64,000 nucleotides of DNA from Nitrospirota bacterium (GCA_004321915.1 SCQE01000019.1:1-64000); one strand, 5' to 3'; positions 44,366 to 54,781 are shown, counted from the first letter of the stretch. The notes: generated from the letters alone by a model not told the origin. Translations and numbers: made by a program.

Positions 44366-45095
44366 AAAAAAACTCCGGCAGCTTCTTGCTAAAGTAAGCT
44401 CCGGAAAACTCCAAGTCGATGCAGCGCTCGAAAGCCTCAAGGACCTTCCCTTTGAAGACTTGGGCTTTGCAAAGGTCGACCATCACAGGGGTGTAAGAGA
44501 CAGCATTCCGGAAGTGGTTTACGCAAGAGGCAAAAAGCCTAGGGATGTTATAGCAATCGCCCGCGCAATGTACAAAAAGTCAGGCAGGTTCTTGGTCACC
44601 AAGGCTTCGCGGTCAATATACGACGGTTTGAAAATCAAGGGGGCGCAATTTTATCCTGACTCCTGCCTTATAGAATGCGGAGAAAGCGACAGCAAAAAAG
44701 GGCTTGTGCTGGTTGTTTCGGCGGGCACGTCGGACATTCCCGTGGCTGAAGAGGCGGCTGTAACCGCATCTTTTCTGGGAAGCAGGACAGAATTCATTTA
44801 CGACATCGGGGTCGCCGGAATACATCGGTTGTTCGACAACAGGGACAAGCTGGCAAAGGCCCGCGTAATTATAGTTGTTGCAGGCATGGAAGGCGCTCTT
44901 CCCTCCGTTGTCGGAGGGGTCACGGAGAACCCTGTAATTGCGGTGCCGACCTCGGTGGGATACGGGACGAGTTTCGGCGGACTCACCGCCTTATTTGCGA
45001 TGCTCAATTCATGTGTGCCCGGAATTGCCGTTATGAATATCGACAACGGTTTCGGGGCCGGATGCCTTGCCCACAAGATAAATCTGTTGAAATAA
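44358..45095 (+). CDS. larB: LarB, nickel-pincer cofactor carboxylase/hydrolase
   Basis: A 245-residue member of the AIR-carboxylase fold. N-terminal KLRQLLAKVSSGKLQVDAAL, then the PurE-like core VLVVSAGTSDIPVAEEAAVT, ARVIIVVAGMEGALPSVVGG and PTSVGYGTSFGGLTALFAML. LarB carboxylates and hydrolyses nicotinic acid adenine dinucleotide on the way to the nickel-pincer cofactor of lactate racemase and relatives. LarC, LarE and LarA are not in the window. Co-translated with gpsA. Confidence 0.93.
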   Translation: MDKKKLRQLLAKVSSGKLQVDAALESLKDLPFEDLGFAKVDHHRGVRDSIPEVVYARGKKPRDVIAIARAMYKKSGRFLVTKASRSIYDGLKIKGAQFYPDSCLIECGESDSKKGLVLVVSAGTSDIPVAEEAAVTASFLGSRTEFIYDIGVAGIHRLFDNRDKLAKARVIIVVAGMEGALPSVVGGVTENPVIAVPTSVGYGTSFGGLTALFAMLNSCVPGIAVMNIDNGFGAGCLAHKINLLK

Positions 45096-45127
45096 TTTTC
45101 TGAACCGACGGTTCAGCAGGCTGAAGC

Positions 45128-45337
45128 TCAGCCGCCGCCAAAGCCCGGCATGCCTCCTGAGGGGCTGAAAGCCGGTCCGCCGCTTCCAACAGAACAGCAG
45201 CTGAATGTCGAAAGCATCTTTTTTACCTTTGCGTTCCCGCATTTAGGGCACTTGGTTTCGCCCTCTTTTGTGTTTATGCTCTGCAAAACCGAAAAGGTCT
45301 CGCGGCATTTTTCGCAGTTGTATTCGTATATAGGCAT
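45128..45337 (-). CDS. FmdB-family zinc-ribbon protein
   Basis: A 69-residue protein: MPIYEYNCEKCRETFSVLQS, then KCPKCGNAKVKKMLS, giving two CXXC pairs for one zinc, and a Gly-rich tail. The FmdB family is implicated in gene regulation but has no settled function. GGAGG lies before the ATG at 45337. The next 189 bases, up to purC, show no gene. Confidence 0.9.
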   Translation of the reverse strand: MPIYEYNCEKCRETFSVLQSINTKEGETKCPKCGNAKVKKMLSTFSCCSVGSGGPAFSPSGGMPGFGGG

Positions 45338-45526
45338 TCTCAATTCCTCCTTTGGATATGCTGAAACAGTCTATATTTTTATAATCGTACACCCGGAAAT
45401 TCTTAGAGCGTCTAACAAAACTCGATGCAGTTTGTCTCATACTCCAGCCTCCTGCCATTCGTGCAAACGCCTCCGGCACGACATTCCAGAGCCACATCCC
45501 ATTTCCGGCTTTTTAACCTTAATATT

Positions 45527-46405
45527 TTACGCGGTCAATATCCCCAAAATCTCTCTGTATCTTGCGGCGGTCTTTTGCACGATGTCGTCCGGAAGTTCCG
45601 GCCCCGGATATGTCTGGTTCCAATCCAGTGTCAGAAGGTAGTCTCTCACGATCTGCTTGTCGAAGCTGTCCTGCCCCTTGCCCGGCTGGTAATCCTTTGC
45701 GGACCAGAAGCGTGAAGAGTCGGGGGTCAGCACCTCGTCGATAAGTATCAACCTATCTTGATGCAGGCCGAACTCCATCTTTGTATCCGCAATGATGATG
45801 CCTTTCTTTTCGGCCATCTCTCGGGCTTTTTTGTATACGGCTATTGTCGTGTCGCGCAAGAAAGCGGCTTTGTCCTCTCCTACTATCTTTGCCATTTCAT
45901 CAAAAGAGATGTTTATGTCATGCCCCTCGTCGGCTTTGGTGCTAGGCGTGAATATCGGTTCATCAAGACGGGATGATTCGACAAGCCCGGCAGGAAGCTT
46001 AATGCCGCAGACCGTGCCGTCTTTCTTGTATTCTTTCCAGCCTGATCCCGAAAGGTATCCTCTTACAATGCACTCAACAGGCATCGGCGCAGCTTTTTTT
46101 ACGAGCATGCTCCTGCCCTCAAGGATAGCTGCGTATTTGTGAAGGGTCTGCGGATAGTCTTTGACTTCAGTAGCAACAATATGGTTTTCGATTATGTCTT
46201 TCATCCGGTCGAACCAGAAGACCGATATCTGCGTCAGCATTCTGCCTTTGTCCGGAATGCCGTTCGGCAGCACAACATCAAAGGCCGAAACCCTGTCTGT
46301 CGCTATTATTAGAAAGCAGTCTTCAACTTCATATACATCGCGCACCTTCCCTCGGCGCAGGAACTTTACGTCAGAAAGTTTTGTTTCAAGCACTATGCCC
46401 GGCAT
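45527..46405 (-). CDS. purC: SAICAR synthetase
   Basis: A 292-residue enzyme of purine synthesis: [51 protein letters not shown], and the conserved ADTKMEFG and [14 protein letters not shown]. It ligates aspartate to CAIR with ATP. The ATG at 46405 has GGAGGAG before it and overlaps the end of the P-type ATPase gene by 20 bases, so purC is the last gene of the htpX-purE transcript. Confidence 0.97.
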   Translation of the reverse strand: MPGIVLETKLSDVKFLRRGKVRDVYEVEDCFLIIATDRVSAFDVVLPNGIPDKGRMLTQISVFWFDRMKDIIENHIVATEVKDYPQTLHKYAAILEGRSMLVKKAAPMPVECIVRGYLSGSGWKEYKKDGTVCGIKLPAGLVESSRLDEPIFTPSTKADEGHDINISFDEMAKIVGEDKAAFLRDTTIAVYKKAREMAEKKGIIIADTKMEFGLHQDRLILIDEVLTPDSSRFWSAKDYQPGKGQDSFDKQIVRDYLLTLDWNQTYPGPELPDDIVQKTAARYREILGILTA

Positions 46406-49121
46406 ATCTTCTCCTCCATAACTTTTCGATTTCCACTGCAAAGAATACCACAGACGATGCGACGAGTGTAAACAGCAATTCATTGAAAGTCAGTGGTACT
46501 GTCTTGAATATTGGATTTAAAGCCGGTACATATACCACGCATATCTGAAGAACAAAGGTAAAAATTACAGCCACTAACATTGTTTTTATCTTCTTAGGCG
46601 GTATGCTGAAAAAAGACTGCTTTTCAGATGTGAGGGCAAGAGCAGCGCCAAGCTCTGCCAAACACATAAAGGTAAAAAGCATGGTTTGCCACTTTGTATT
46701 CATGCCTATGTTCAGTGCGCCTGCCTGAAGCACTATCCCAACACCGGCAAGCAGGAACCCTATCCACAATATTCCCCTTACCATTCCGGCAGTAAGAATG
46801 CCCTCCCGCGGATCTTTAGGAGGTCTGCTCATAATGTCATGTTCGGCAGGCCCTACTGCAAAAGCAAGGCTCGGAAGTCCGTCAGTGACGAGATTGAGCC
46901 AAAGCATATGGATCGGCAACAGCGGTATGGGCAAATGAAAAAGCGGGGCAAAAAACAGGAGCATAATCTCTCCCGAGTTTGTAGAAAGGATATACCGGAT
47001 CATTTTGGTTATTCCGTCAAATATTCTTCTGCCTTCCTTTACTGCTTTTACAATGGTAGCGAAGTTGTCATCAAGAAGCACCATATGGGAAGCTTGTTTG
47101 GAGACATCCGTGCCGGTAATCCCCATGGCTATGCCGATGTCAGACCGTTTAAGGGCCGGAGCGTCATTTACGCCGTCGCCTGTCATAGCAGTAAACTGTT
47201 CTCTGTCCTGAAGGGCCTTTATTATTTTTAGTTTCTGTTCAGGCGCGACCCTTGCGTAAACTTTTATTTTTTCGACGCGGGTTTCGAATTCGCTCAGCGG
47301 AAGTTGTTCGAGTTCTCTGCCTGTGATAACCGAATCCGCGCCGTCCGATTCTTCGAGAATTCCGAGCCGTTTAGCTATTGCGGCGGCTGTAAGCGGATGG
47401 TCGCCTGTGATCATTACAGGCTTGATCCCTGCGCTCTTGCAGAGCCTCACAGCCTCTTTTGCCTCTTCTCTCGGAGGATCCATAATTCCTGCAAGCCCGA
47501 TTATTGTAAGGTTCTTCTCGCAATCCTCCGGAGAAAGTTTTGCAGGCATTTCATCCCAATGTCTCATGGCGACGCAGATGACTCTCAAGCCGTCCGCAGC
47601 CATTCTGTCGCTCTCTTCGGTCAGTGCTTTTTTATCTATCGGTTCTGTTCCGTTTTCGGACAGCAGATAATCCGCTTTTTCTATAAGGTTCTCGAACGCG
47701 CCTTTGGTGAAAGACAGGTAAGAAGTATTAAGTGGGAAGAGAGAGGGAGGAAAAATTTTATTCCCCGTAGCTTCTGGCCTTTCATTTTTTACTTCCCACC
47801 TCGCACTTGTTACTTCTAACTTATGAAACGTCGTCATGCATTTTCTGTCAGAATCGAACGGTATTTCGGCTGTGCGCGGCATCTCTTTTTCTAAAGCACG
47901 TCTATCGAATCCGCTGTTTTTTGCTAACTCGTACAGGGCGATTTCTGTTGGGTCTCCAAGCGTTTCGCCCGAGGGGTTAATTTGCACATCGTTGTTCAAA
48001 GCGAAGGCTGTATAAAAACAGGCGATAGGCGACAGGCCGGAGGCATCGGTTTTTTCCGTTGACTGTTTACTGTCGACTGCCGACTGCCGACCGGCTATCC
48101 ATGTTTCTTCGACAGCCATTTTGTTCATAGTAAGAGTGCCTGTTTTATCCGAGCATATAAAAGTTACAGACCCCAGCGTTTCTATCGCCGGAAGTTTTCT
48201 TATAAGGGCGTTTTGCTTGACCATCTTTTTTGCCCCGAGGGCAAGGGAAATAGTTACAACTGCCGGCAATGCCTCCGGTATGGCAGCAACTATAAGGGTT
48301 AATGCCGTCATAAACATAACCAGAGGCTGTTCGCCCCGAAGAGTGCCAACGGCAAAAAGAAGTCCACATATGGCGATTACTGCTACCGAGAGCTTCTGGC
48401 CGAAGATTGTAAGCCTTTTCTGTAAAGGAGTTTTTGTCTCTTCTTCATCTTGAAGCATGCCCGCTATTTTGCCGAGTTCGGTCTGCATTCCGGTTGCGGT
48501 TACAATGCCCGCGCCTCTGCCGTAAACGACGCTTGTGCCTTTGTATGCGGTGTTCTTCCTGTCTCCGAGAGGTATATCAGCATCTTTCAGATGATGTGTG
48601 TGCTTTTCAACCGCTTCCGATTCTCCTGTGAGAGCGGCTTCCTGAATCTTTAACTGTGCGGTTTCAATAATACGCAGGTCCGCAGGCACAATCCTCCCTG
48701 CTTCCAGAATAACTATGTCTCCCGGAACCAGATCCGAAGCAGGCAACGGTGTCGGGTGGCTGTTTCTTAGAACAACAGCGGAAGCTGCCGACATTTTTTT
48801 AAGAGCGGCAACAGCCTTTTCTGCCCGGTATTCCTGAACGGAACCTATAACCGCGTTGAGGACTACGATAATAATTATCGCAATGGTGTCCGAAGGTTCG
48901 CCTATAATTCCCGAGATTATCGCTGCGGCGATAAGCACAAGTATCATAAAGTCCTTGAACTGATCAAAGAACATCGAGAGAGCTGTTTTCCGTGCCTTTT
49001 CTTTAAGTTCGTTGGCGCCGTATCGTTCAAGTCTTTTCTGAGCTTCGTCCGATGAAAGGCCGCGTAAGGAACTGTTCAGCGACGAAAGAGTGTCAGCAAT
49101 ATTTTTTTGATGCCATAGCAT
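46386..49121 (-). CDS. P2-type cation-transporting ATPase (Ca2+/Mn2+)
   Basis: A 911-residue pump. It has an N-terminal cation-ATPase domain, the actuator loop [10 protein letters not shown], the M4 motif IPEALPA, the phosphorylated Asp in [13 protein letters not shown], and [21 protein letters not shown]. The family exports Ca2+, and some members export Mn2+. Two repeat-derived stretches are inserted in frame in the nucleotide-binding domain region. It is downstream of a Mn2+-type riboswitch in an apparent operon, so Mn2+ export is plausible; the cation cannot be told from sequence. It is about 30 residues longer than typical bacterial members. Confidence 0.92.
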   Translation of the reverse strand: MLWHQKNIADTLSSLNSSLRGLSSDEAQKRLERYGANELKEKARKTALSMFFDQFKDFMILVLIAAAIISGIIGEPSDTIAIIIIVVLNAVIGSVQEYRAEKAVAALKKMSAASAVVLRNSHPTPLPASDLVPGDIVILEAGRIVPADLRIIETAQLKIQEAALTGESEAVEKHTHHLKDADIPLGDRKNTAYKGTSVVYGRGAGIVTATGMQTELGKIAGMLQDEEETKTPLQKRLTIFGQKLSVAVIAICGLLFAVGTLRGEQPLVMFMTALTLIVAAIPEALPAVVTISLALGAKKMVKQNALIRKLPAIETLGSVTFICSDKTGTLTMNKMAVEETWIAGRQSAVDSKQSTEKTDASGLSPIACFYTAFALNNDVQINPSGETLGDPTEIALYELAKNSGFDRRALEKEMPRTAEIPFDSDRKCMTTFHKLEVTSARWEVKNERPEATGNKIFPPSLFPLNTSYLSFTKGAFENLIEKADYLLSENGTEPIDKKALTEESDRMAADGLRVICVAMRHWDEMPAKLSPEDCEKNLTIIGLAGIMDPPREEAKEAVRLCKSAGIKPVMITGDHPLTAAAIAKRLGILEESDGADSVITGRELEQLPLSEFETRVEKIKVYARVAPEQKLKIIKALQDREQFTAMTGDGVNDAPALKRSDIGIAMGITGTDVSKQASHMVLLDDNFATIVKAVKEGRRIFDGITKMIRYILSTNSGEIMLLFFAPLFHLPIPLLPIHMLWLNLVTDGLPSLAFAVGPAEHDIMSRPPKDPREGILTAGMVRGILWIGFLLAGVGIVLQAGALNIGMNTKWQTMLFTFMCLAELGAALALTSEKQSFFSIPPKKIKTMLVAVIFTFVLQICVVYVPALNPIFKTVPLTFNELLFTLVASSVVFFAVEIEKLWRRRYAGHSA
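47719..47820. repeat. In-frame imperfect inverted repeat inside the P-type ATPase gene
   Basis: The left end reads AAGAAGTATTAAGTGGGAAG and the right end is a diverged complement (AGAAGTAACAAGTGCGAGGT). It is translated as [20 protein letters not shown] and more, between TTFHK and SFTKGA, which are nearly adjacent in relatives. It looks like a mini-element insertion of about 100 bp. Confidence 0.6.
48015..48092. repeat. In-frame short-unit repeat inside the P-type ATPase gene
   Basis: The DNA holds tandem GACTG-type units (gactg, actg, gactgcc, gactgcc) and AGGCGATAGGCGACAGGC. It is translated as [14 protein letters not shown] and neighbouring residues just after DKTGTLT-NKM. The wording is like dispersed short repeats and is unlike the coding sequence around it. 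Confidence 0.5.
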
Positions 49122-49200
49122 TATAGGTCCTTAATAGATGGGAATAAAGTAAGGGGCAGACAATCTGCCCCTTTTAAATTGAATACAAAACTTATAACGG

Positions 49201-49500
49201 TTATTTTTTGAAAACGCTGAAAAGTTTGTCCATGCCCGATTTTTCGAGCTTTGCAACGGCCTCGAGTTCGCCCGCATCCAGCCAGACACCGTCGCAGGAG
49301 GAGCATTTGTCAATCTGGATTTTTTTGTAGTCTATCTCTATAAGTTCCATGCCGCATTTAGGGCATCTCATGTGATGGAGTTCTTTCAGTTTTTTCTTTT
49401 CTTCTTTTGCAAGGTGCTTATGTTTTTCGTCCTCGATTTTTTTTAGCCTCGCAAATTCCTGTCGGGCAATGAATTCTTCTTCTTTTTCTGTAGGTCTCAT
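49201..49500 (-). CDS. TFIIB-type zinc-ribbon protein
   Basis: A 99-residue protein. A charged helix (residues 1-42) precedes [20 protein letters not shown] and [15 protein letters not shown], the zf-TFIIB motif with two CXXC pairs. It has no known function; it could bind nucleic acid or protein. GGAGGG lies before the ATG. Between purE (upstream) and the ATPase gene in one operon. Confidence 0.88.
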   Translation of the reverse strand: MRPTEKEEEFIARQEFARLKKIEDEKHKHLAKEEKKKLKELHHMRCPKCGMELIEIDYKKIQIDKCSSCDGVWLDAGELEAVAKLEKSGMDKLFSVFKK

Positions 49501-49514
49501 TTTGAACCCTCCGT

Positions 49515-50006
49515 TTATGATTTTTTCAGTTTTTCGGATTTATTTACTAAGCTTTGTCTTGTCTTTTCCCTGAATTTCTCAAGCTTCTCCTCTATCCGGG
49601 GATGTTTAATCGAAAGGATCGAACATGCAAGATACGCGGCGTTTTTCGCTCCGTCAATCGCTACGGTTGCAACCGGTATTCCCGGAGGCATCTGCACGGT
49701 TGAATACAAAGCATCGACACCGCTTAGAGGGCCCGATTTCAGGGGTACTCCGATTACGGGCAGTGTTGTGTGCGAAGCTACAACGCCGGCAAGATGAGCG
49801 GCCATGCCGGCGCCTGCGATTATTACTTCTATTCCGCGTTCTCTTGCGGTCTTTGCGTATTGTGCCGTTTTGTCGGGCAGCCTGTGGGCCGAACAGATAT
49901 CGATTTCGAAGCCAACACCCATTTCTTTCAAAACCTCCGCGGCCTTTTCCATAACAGGCAGATCGCTGTCGCTTCCCATGAGTATTCCGACAAGAGGTTT
50001 GGCCAT
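49515..50006 (-). CDS. purE: N5-CAIR mutase (class I PurE)
   Basis: A 163-residue enzyme of purine synthesis: [32 protein letters not shown] (catalytic His), [51 protein letters not shown]. It moves the carboxylate of N5-CAIR. It lies 2 bases after htpX, an odd partner, and upstream of the zinc-ribbon gene. Confidence 0.97.
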   Translation of the reverse strand: MAKPLVGILMGSDSDLPVMEKAAEVLKEMGVGFEIDICSAHRLPDKTAQYAKTARERGIEVIIAGAGMAAHLAGVVASHTTLPVIGVPLKSGPLSGVDALYSTVQMPPGIPVATVAIDGAKNAAYLACSILSIKHPRIEEKLEKFREKTRQSLVNKSEKLKKS

Positions 50007-50008
50007 CG

Positions 50009-50860
50009 TTATGCCCCCATCCTCATCGCTTCAAGCCTTGCGACCCTTTCTTCGATAGGCGGATGCGTGCTGAAGAGCTTGAGTATGCCGCCGCCTGTCA
50101 AAGGGTTTACTATGAACATATGAGAAGTTGCAGGATTTGCGTCCAGCGGTATTCTCTGCGATGCCATTTCAAGTTTTTTCAGGGCATTTGCAAGGTGCCT
50201 CGGATTGCCGCAGATCTTTGCTCCGCCCGCATCCGCGCCGTATTCCCTCGCCCTCGATATCGCCATCTGTACGAGCATTGCGGCTATCGGGCCTACTATC
50301 ATCATTACGATTGCGGCTATCGGATTGCTGCTCCCTTCATCGTCGTCGCTTCTGCCGCCGCCGAATATCGCCGCCCACTGCGCCATCTGCGCTATGTAAC
50401 TTATCGCTCCTGCGATAGTCGCGGCTATCGTGCTGACAAGGATGTCCCTGTTTTTGATATGCGCTAACTCGTGGGCGATGACGCCTTCAAGCTCTTCACG
50501 GCTTAACAGCCTCATAATGCCCGTGGTCACGGCAACTGTTCCGTGCTCGGGATTCCTGCCGGTCGCAAAGGCGTTGGGCTGGTCCTCCTCCATTATACAG
50601 ACGCGAGGCATAGGCAGCTGCGCCCTGTGGCTGAGGCTTCTTACCATCGAATAAAGCTCCGGAGCTTCAGACTCGCTCACCTCTCTTGCCCCGTACATCT
50701 TCAGCACGATTTTATCGCTGAACCAGTACGAGATAAAATTCATGCCGAAGGCCATTATTAAAGCGAAAGTCATACCGGTTTTCCCGCCGAGCGCCGCGCC
50801 TACAAGCACGAGCATTAACGTAAGCGTTACCATTAAGGCCATTGTTTTGATCCCGTTCAT
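50009..50860 (-). CDS. htpX: Membrane zinc protease HtpX
   Basis: A 283-residue M48 peptidase. The first two membrane helices are at 5-50, the zinc site HELAH lies in [15 protein letters not shown] with the third ligand Glu in [11 protein letters not shown], and two more helices lie between. It degrades misfolded membrane proteins. The ATG at 50860 has AGGAGG 8 bases upstream; the GTG at 50866 is too close to it. A yybP-ykoY-type riboswitch lies directly upstream, so expression probably responds to Mn2+. Confidence 0.95.
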   Translation of the reverse strand: MNGIKTMALMVTLTLMLVLVGAALGGKTGMTFALIMAFGMNFISYWFSDKIVLKMYGAREVSESEAPELYSMVRSLSHRAQLPMPRVCIMEEDQPNAFATGRNPEHGTVAVTTGIMRLLSREELEGVIAHELAHIKNRDILVSTIAATIAGAISYIAQMAQWAAIFGGGRSDDDEGSSNPIAAIVMMIVGPIAAMLVQMAISRAREYGADAGGAKICGNPRHLANALKKLEMASQRIPLDANPATSHMFIVNPLTGGGILKLFSTHPPIEERVARLEAMRMGA

Positions 50861-50886
50861 TTTCACTACCTCCTTTTTCCTAAATC

Positions 50887-51014
50887 AAAAAGACCTTTAC
50901 CGCAATTATCTTGGTGCGGTAAAGGTCTCGCTTGTTAGTTTTCAACTAACCGATGGTACCGGCCGGTTTTCCAGCGTGCTGACGATATCCATCGATTCAG
51001 CTACTCCCCTCTAC
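50887..51014 (-). promoter_or_regulatory. yybP-ykoY-type manganese riboswitch with terminator
   Basis: On the minus strand the leader has the 5' core GGGGAGTAGC and the 3' core AGCGAGACCTTTACC, the two conserved parts of yybP-ykoY (Rfam RF00080 family) elements. GTAGAGG at the 5' end can pair with CCTTTAC (P1). The same CCTTTACCGCA pairs with TGCGGTAAAGG to form a terminator hairpin ending in T (50887-50928). Pairing is exclusive, the textbook ON-switch layout. In the known family Mn2+ favours P1 and allows read-through. The htpX ribosome-binding site follows within 15 bases. Confidence 0.85.
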
Positions 51015-51023
51015 TTATTATTT

Positions 51024-51053
51024 AATTTATCCGAAAGTCGCAAGGCAAGTCAA
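51024..51053 (-). promoter_or_regulatory. Promoter of the riboswitch-htpX operon
   Basis: The minus strand reads TTGACT, 18 bases, TAAATT. The start of transcription would fall just before the riboswitch core. Divergent from the hemL promoter about 20 bp away. Confidence 0.55.
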
Positions 51054-51071
51054 GGCCGACGTTTCTAAGTT

Positions 51072-51101
51072 TTGACAGGTTTTGGCCTTTTGTGCTAAAT
51101 T
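51072..51101 (+). promoter_or_regulatory. Promoter of hemL
   Basis: TTGACA, 18 bases, TAAATT, about 45 bases before the ATG at 51145. Confidence 0.6.
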
Positions 51102-51144
51102 GTCCTGCTTAAGGCTAAAAACCTTTATTTTTCTGCGGGGGAAA

Positions 51145-52431
51145 ATGAAGAACACAAAATCTAAAAACCTTTTCAAAAAAGCATGTCGGCTTATGCCCGG
51201 CGGCGTAAACAGCCCTGTCAGGGCCTTTAAGGCTGTCGGGGGACAACCTGTATTTATAGAAAGAGCCGAAGGTTCTAAAATTTATGATGTTGACGGTAAC
51301 GAGTATATAGATTATGTGCTTTCTTGGGGACCGATGATCCTAGGACATTCCCATCCTGCCATAGTAAGCGCCCTGAAAAATAAAATTTCCGACGGAACAA
51401 GTTACGGCGCGCCGACCCCTCTTGAGATCGAGCTTGCAGAAATGGTCATGAAGGCATACCCGTCGATAGAAAAAATCAGAATGGTCAATTCAGGCACCGA
51501 AGCCACCATGAGCGCCATAAGGGCCGCTAGGGGTTTTACAAAGCGCGACAAGGTTATAAAGTTTGAGGGTTGCTATCACGGCCATGCGGACGGACTGCTA
51601 GTAAAGGCCGGTTCAGGCGCAACAACCTTCGGGGTGCCTGACAGTCCCGGCGTCCCTAAATCCTATGCAAAAAACACCCTGACGCTCCCGTTCAACGACA
51701 TCTCCGCATTTAAGGCGCTGGTCGCAAAGGAATGGAAAGACATCGCATGTGTTATTGTCGAGCCGGTTGTCGGTAATATCGGCTGTGTGCTGCCCAAGCC
51801 CGGATTCTTAGAGGCATTAAGAAAAGAGACGAAAAAATACGGTATCGTTTTGATATTCGACGAAGTGATGACAGGTTTTAGGGTGGCCTATGGCGGAGCT
51901 CAGGCATACTACAAGATCAAACCGGACATGACCTGCTTAGGCAAGGTCATCGGAGGCGGTCTTCCCGTAGGCGCATACGGGGGTAAAAAGGAGATAATGA
52001 GCATGGTCGCGCCGGAAGGGCCGGTTTATCAGGCCGGGACCCTGTCGGGCAATCCGCTTGCCATGACTGCCGGGATCGAGACATTAAAAATACTTGCACG
52101 GAAGGGCACGTACGAAAAGCTCGAAAACACAATGCAGGAGCTTGAAGCGGGAGTAAGAAAGGCAGCAGGCAAGTCCGGCATAAAGACCAAATTCTACAGG
52201 GCGGGAACGATGTTCTGCTCCTATTTTACCGATACTGAGGTTGTCGATTATAAGACGGCAAAGACTTCGAATACGGAGATGTTCGGAAAATTTTTCATGG
52301 CGATGCTCGAAAGCGGTGTAAACCTTGCCCCTTCGCAGTTTGAAGCAGGCTTTATTTCGCTCGCCCATTCAGGGCAGGATATAGATAAAACGGTCAAGGC
52401 TGTTTATAGAAGCCTGACAAGCACTAAGTAA
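51145..52431 (+). CDS. hemL: Glutamate-1-semialdehyde 2,1-aminomutase
   Basis: A 428-residue class III PLP aminotransferase making 5-aminolevulinate for heme and siroheme. N-terminal [20 protein letters not shown], motif [18 protein letters not shown], catalytic Lys in [18 protein letters not shown]. The start at 51145 begins the conserved region. It precedes a cytochrome operon and serves the high heme and siroheme demand of these pathways. Confidence 0.97.
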   Translation: MKNTKSKNLFKKACRLMPGGVNSPVRAFKAVGGQPVFIERAEGSKIYDVDGNEYIDYVLSWGPMILGHSHPAIVSALKNKISDGTSYGAPTPLEIELAEMVMKAYPSIEKIRMVNSGTEATMSAIRAARGFTKRDKVIKFEGCYHGHADGLLVKAGSGATTFGVPDSPGVPKSYAKNTLTLPFNDISAFKALVAKEWKDIACVIVEPVVGNIGCVLPKPGFLEALRKETKKYGIVLIFDEVMTGFRVAYGGAQAYYKIKPDMTCLGKVIGGGLPVGAYGGKKEIMSMVAPEGPVYQAGTLSGNPLAMTAGIETLKILARKGTYEKLENTMQELEAGVRKAAGKSGIKTKFYRAGTMFCSYFTDTEVVDYKTAKTSNTEMFGKFFMAMLESGVNLAPSQFEAGFISLAHSGQDIDKTVKAVYRSLTSTK

Positions 52432-52455
52432 AAGGGAGTCCGGGAGGAAAAAATA

Positions 52456-53463
52456 ATGACACTGAATCCTTTAAAGCTGTTGATCAGAATCCTAAGGTGG
52501 TACGCTGAAGAAATAAGTCCGAAGGCGAGGGTGCTTTACGCTGTCGGCACAATCACGGTGCTCGGCGTAATGGCGATAGTGGGTTATAAGGTGAATGAAT
52601 TCGGCGAGCAGAACCCTAAGGCGTGCCTTATGTGCCATGTGCATGACGCAGCGCAGGATGCATGGTCCAAGAGCAAGCATTCCAAGGTGAATTGCCACGA
52701 TTGTCATCATGCTTCCAAGGCCCAGCAGCTCACGCAGATGTTCAAGTTCGCCTTCATGGGGCAGAAGAGCGTTCCGGCGAGACACGGCGAAGTTATCGTT
52801 CCGTGGAAACTCTGCATGAACTGCCACTGGGAGAGAGACCCCAGATATCCGGAGGCGATGGCGGTCAACCGTTCGCCATATCATGCCAAGCATGTTTTCA
52901 TAGAAAAGATCGAGTGTTCAAAGTGCCACGGGTATAAGGTCCATCAGTTCCCGCCCGAAGAAAGGTTCTGTCTCACCTGCCATAAGAACAAGGAGGTCCA
53001 CGGAGTGGGAATGGAAAGCCTCGCCTGTCTGAACTGCCACACCGACAGGACCAAGGACCTGAGGCCCGGAAGAAACAAGTGTCTGTATTGTCACGGCAGC
53101 GACAGCATAAGGAAAGAGCTGGATAACGATCCGACCATTGACGTCAAATATTTCAAACCTAAGCCCGAGACGATAAGAAAGGCCGATAAAATAAATGTTC
53201 CTGCGAACGCGCCGATGCAGTTCCCGTGCTACACATGCCACAAGCCGCACGGCAAGGTGAAGCTCGACTGGGGCGATTGTCTGACCAAGTGCCATAACGA
53301 CCAGCTGAATGTCGGCAAACACATGCTCCATGTAAAAGGCATGAACATGAAATGCATAGACTGCCACAAGCCTCACGGCTGGCGCGTTACGCCAGAGCAG
53401 GCAAAGAAGGACTGCGCAAAGTGCCATGAGTACAAAGATCCGGTGAAGTTTATCGGCGGATAA
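52456..53463 (+). CDS. Membrane-anchored undecaheme cytochrome c (NapC/NirT-type start)
   Basis: A 335-residue protein with one N-terminal helix (ARVLYAVGTITVLGVMAIVGY) and eleven heme motifs. Ten are CXXCH (CLMCH, CHDCH, CMNCH, CSKCH, CLTCH, CLNCH, CLYCH, CYTCH, CIDCH, CAKCH) and one is CLTKCH (CX3CH). The N-terminus resembles quinol-oxidising NapC/NrfH proteins. AGGAGG-like sequence lies before the ATG. Its partners downstream are a tetraheme cytochrome, an Fe-S protein and NrfD. It probably carries electrons between menaquinol and a periplasmic partner. Confidence 0.88.
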   Translation: MTLNPLKLLIRILRWYAEEISPKARVLYAVGTITVLGVMAIVGYKVNEFGEQNPKACLMCHVHDAAQDAWSKSKHSKVNCHDCHHASKAQQLTQMFKFAFMGQKSVPARHGEVIVPWKLCMNCHWERDPRYPEAMAVNRSPYHAKHVFIEKIECSKCHGYKVHQFPPEERFCLTCHKNKEVHGVGMESLACLNCHTDRTKDLRPGRNKCLYCHGSDSIRKELDNDPTIDVKYFKPKPETIRKADKINVPANAPMQFPCYTCHKPHGKVKLDWGDCLTKCHNDQLNVGKHMLHVKGMNMKCIDCHKPHGWRVTPEQAKKDCAKCHEYKDPVKFIGG

Positions 53464-53506
53464 TAGAGGGCTGAGAGGTGCAATTTTATAGAGGGAGGTA
53501 TAAGGG

Positions 53507-53977
53507 ATGAAAAGCCATGTTTGGAGGCCGCTTTATTTAGCAGCCGGTCTTTTGGCGCTGTTTCTCATTGCGAGATACATCTATGTGCCGAAAGACTTTG
53601 GGACGGGTGAGAGGGGATACAGATATTCCTTTCACCGCATAGGGAACGAGGATGAGTGGAAAGCCTTTAAGGTGAAGTACAAAGGTACGGAATACTGCAA
53701 AGACTGTCATTCCGACAAATACCAGCAGATTATGAAGTCTCGCCATGCGATCATAGCCTGCGAAAACTGTCATGGGCCGGCCATCGACCACCCTGAGAAC
53801 CCCGCAAAGCTCGCAAAAGAGACCAACAGGGAGCATTGTCTGAGATGTCATTTGCGCCTGCCGTATCCTACGAGCGGAAGGTCGGCTATACGGGGCATAT
53901 ACCCCGGAGAGCACAATCCCGGGGCTCCGTGCTCTGCGTGTCATAATCCGCACAAACCGCAGGAGGGTCTGAGATGA
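53507..53977 (+). CDS. Membrane-anchored tetraheme cytochrome c
   Basis: A 156-residue protein with one N-terminal helix (PLYLAAGLLALFLIARYIYV) and four CXXCH motifs (CKDCH, CENCH, CLRCH, CSACH). GGGAGGT lies before the ATG. Its stop overlaps the next gene by 4 bases (ATGA). It probably passes electrons between the undecaheme cytochrome and the Fe-S/NrfD pair. Confidence 0.88.
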   Translation: MKSHVWRPLYLAAGLLALFLIARYIYVPKDFGTGERGYRYSFHRIGNEDEWKAFKVKYKGTEYCKDCHSDKYQQIMKSRHAIIACENCHGPAIDHPENPAKLAKETNREHCLRCHLRLPYPTSGRSAIRGIYPGEHNPGAPCSACHNPHKPQEGLR

Positions 53978-54780
53978 TAACGAGAAGAAAGTTAATTGCC
54001 AATACCTTGAAAGGCATGGCCGCTCTTTCGCTGCCTGCCGCTGCGTTCGAAATACTCACGCCCGATAGGCTGAACGCTATAATCTACAACGATCCTGCGA
54101 AGGTCAGATATGTGTTTCTTGTGGATACCAATAAATGCGTAGGCTGCGGACTCTGCGTTAAGGCCTGCAAGAACGAGAATGAGATCCCATACGATGCTAA
54201 TGTTACAAGGACATGGGTCGAGCGTTACATAATCACGAGGGACGAAAGGCATGAGGTCTTGGAAAAAGTATTTGCCGACTCGCCTAAAGGCGCCCGTGAC
54301 GGCTTTATCACAGGGCAGATTGACTTGGGGCACGGCAATATATATATGCCGAAAAAGGAGGACATAGACAAAGCCTTCTTTGTTCCCAAGCTCTGCAACC
54401 AGTGCGACAACCCTGCCTGTGTTCAGGTCTGCCCTGTCGGCGCAACATATCAGGCCGACGATGGAGTGGTGCTTATAGACAGAAAATGGTGCATAGGCTG
54501 CGGCTATTGCGTGATGGGATGCCCTTACGGCGTCAGGTTCTTCCATCCTGTTCATCGTGTTGCGGACAAATGCAATTTCTGCTACCACAGGATCAAGAAG
54601 GGCATGAAAACCGCCTGCGTGGATGCCTGCCCGTTCGGAGCAAGACTGATAGGCAACTACAAGGACCCGGACGACGCCGTTACAAGAATAATAAATACAA
54701 AAAGAGTAGGCGTGCTTAAAGAAGAGTTTGGAACGAGGCCGCAGGTATTCTATCTTGGTCTCAGCATGGAGGTGAGGTAA
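53974..54780 (+). CDS. Tat-exported four-cluster Fe-S protein (HybA/PsrB type)
   Basis: A 268-residue protein. A twin-arginine-like signal (TRRKLIANTLKGMAALSL) comes first. Sixteen cluster-binding Cys follow in four groups: CVGCGLCVKACKN, CNQCDNPACVQVCPV, CIGCGYCVMGCPY and CNFCYHR...CVDACPF. It is the electron-transfer subunit of NrfD-type complexes, on the periplasmic side. It ends one base before nrfD. Confidence 0.92.
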   Translation: MITRRKLIANTLKGMAALSLPAAAFEILTPDRLNAIIYNDPAKVRYVFLVDTNKCVGCGLCVKACKNENEIPYDANVTRTWVERYIITRDERHEVLEKVFADSPKGARDGFITGQIDLGHGNIYMPKKEDIDKAFFVPKLCNQCDNPACVQVCPVGATYQADDGVVLIDRKWCIGCGYCVMGCPYGVRFFHPVHRVADKCNFCYHRIKKGMKTACVDACPFGARLIGNYKDPDDAVTRIINTKRVGVLKEEFGTRPQVFYLGLSMEVR

Positions 54781-54781
54781 T

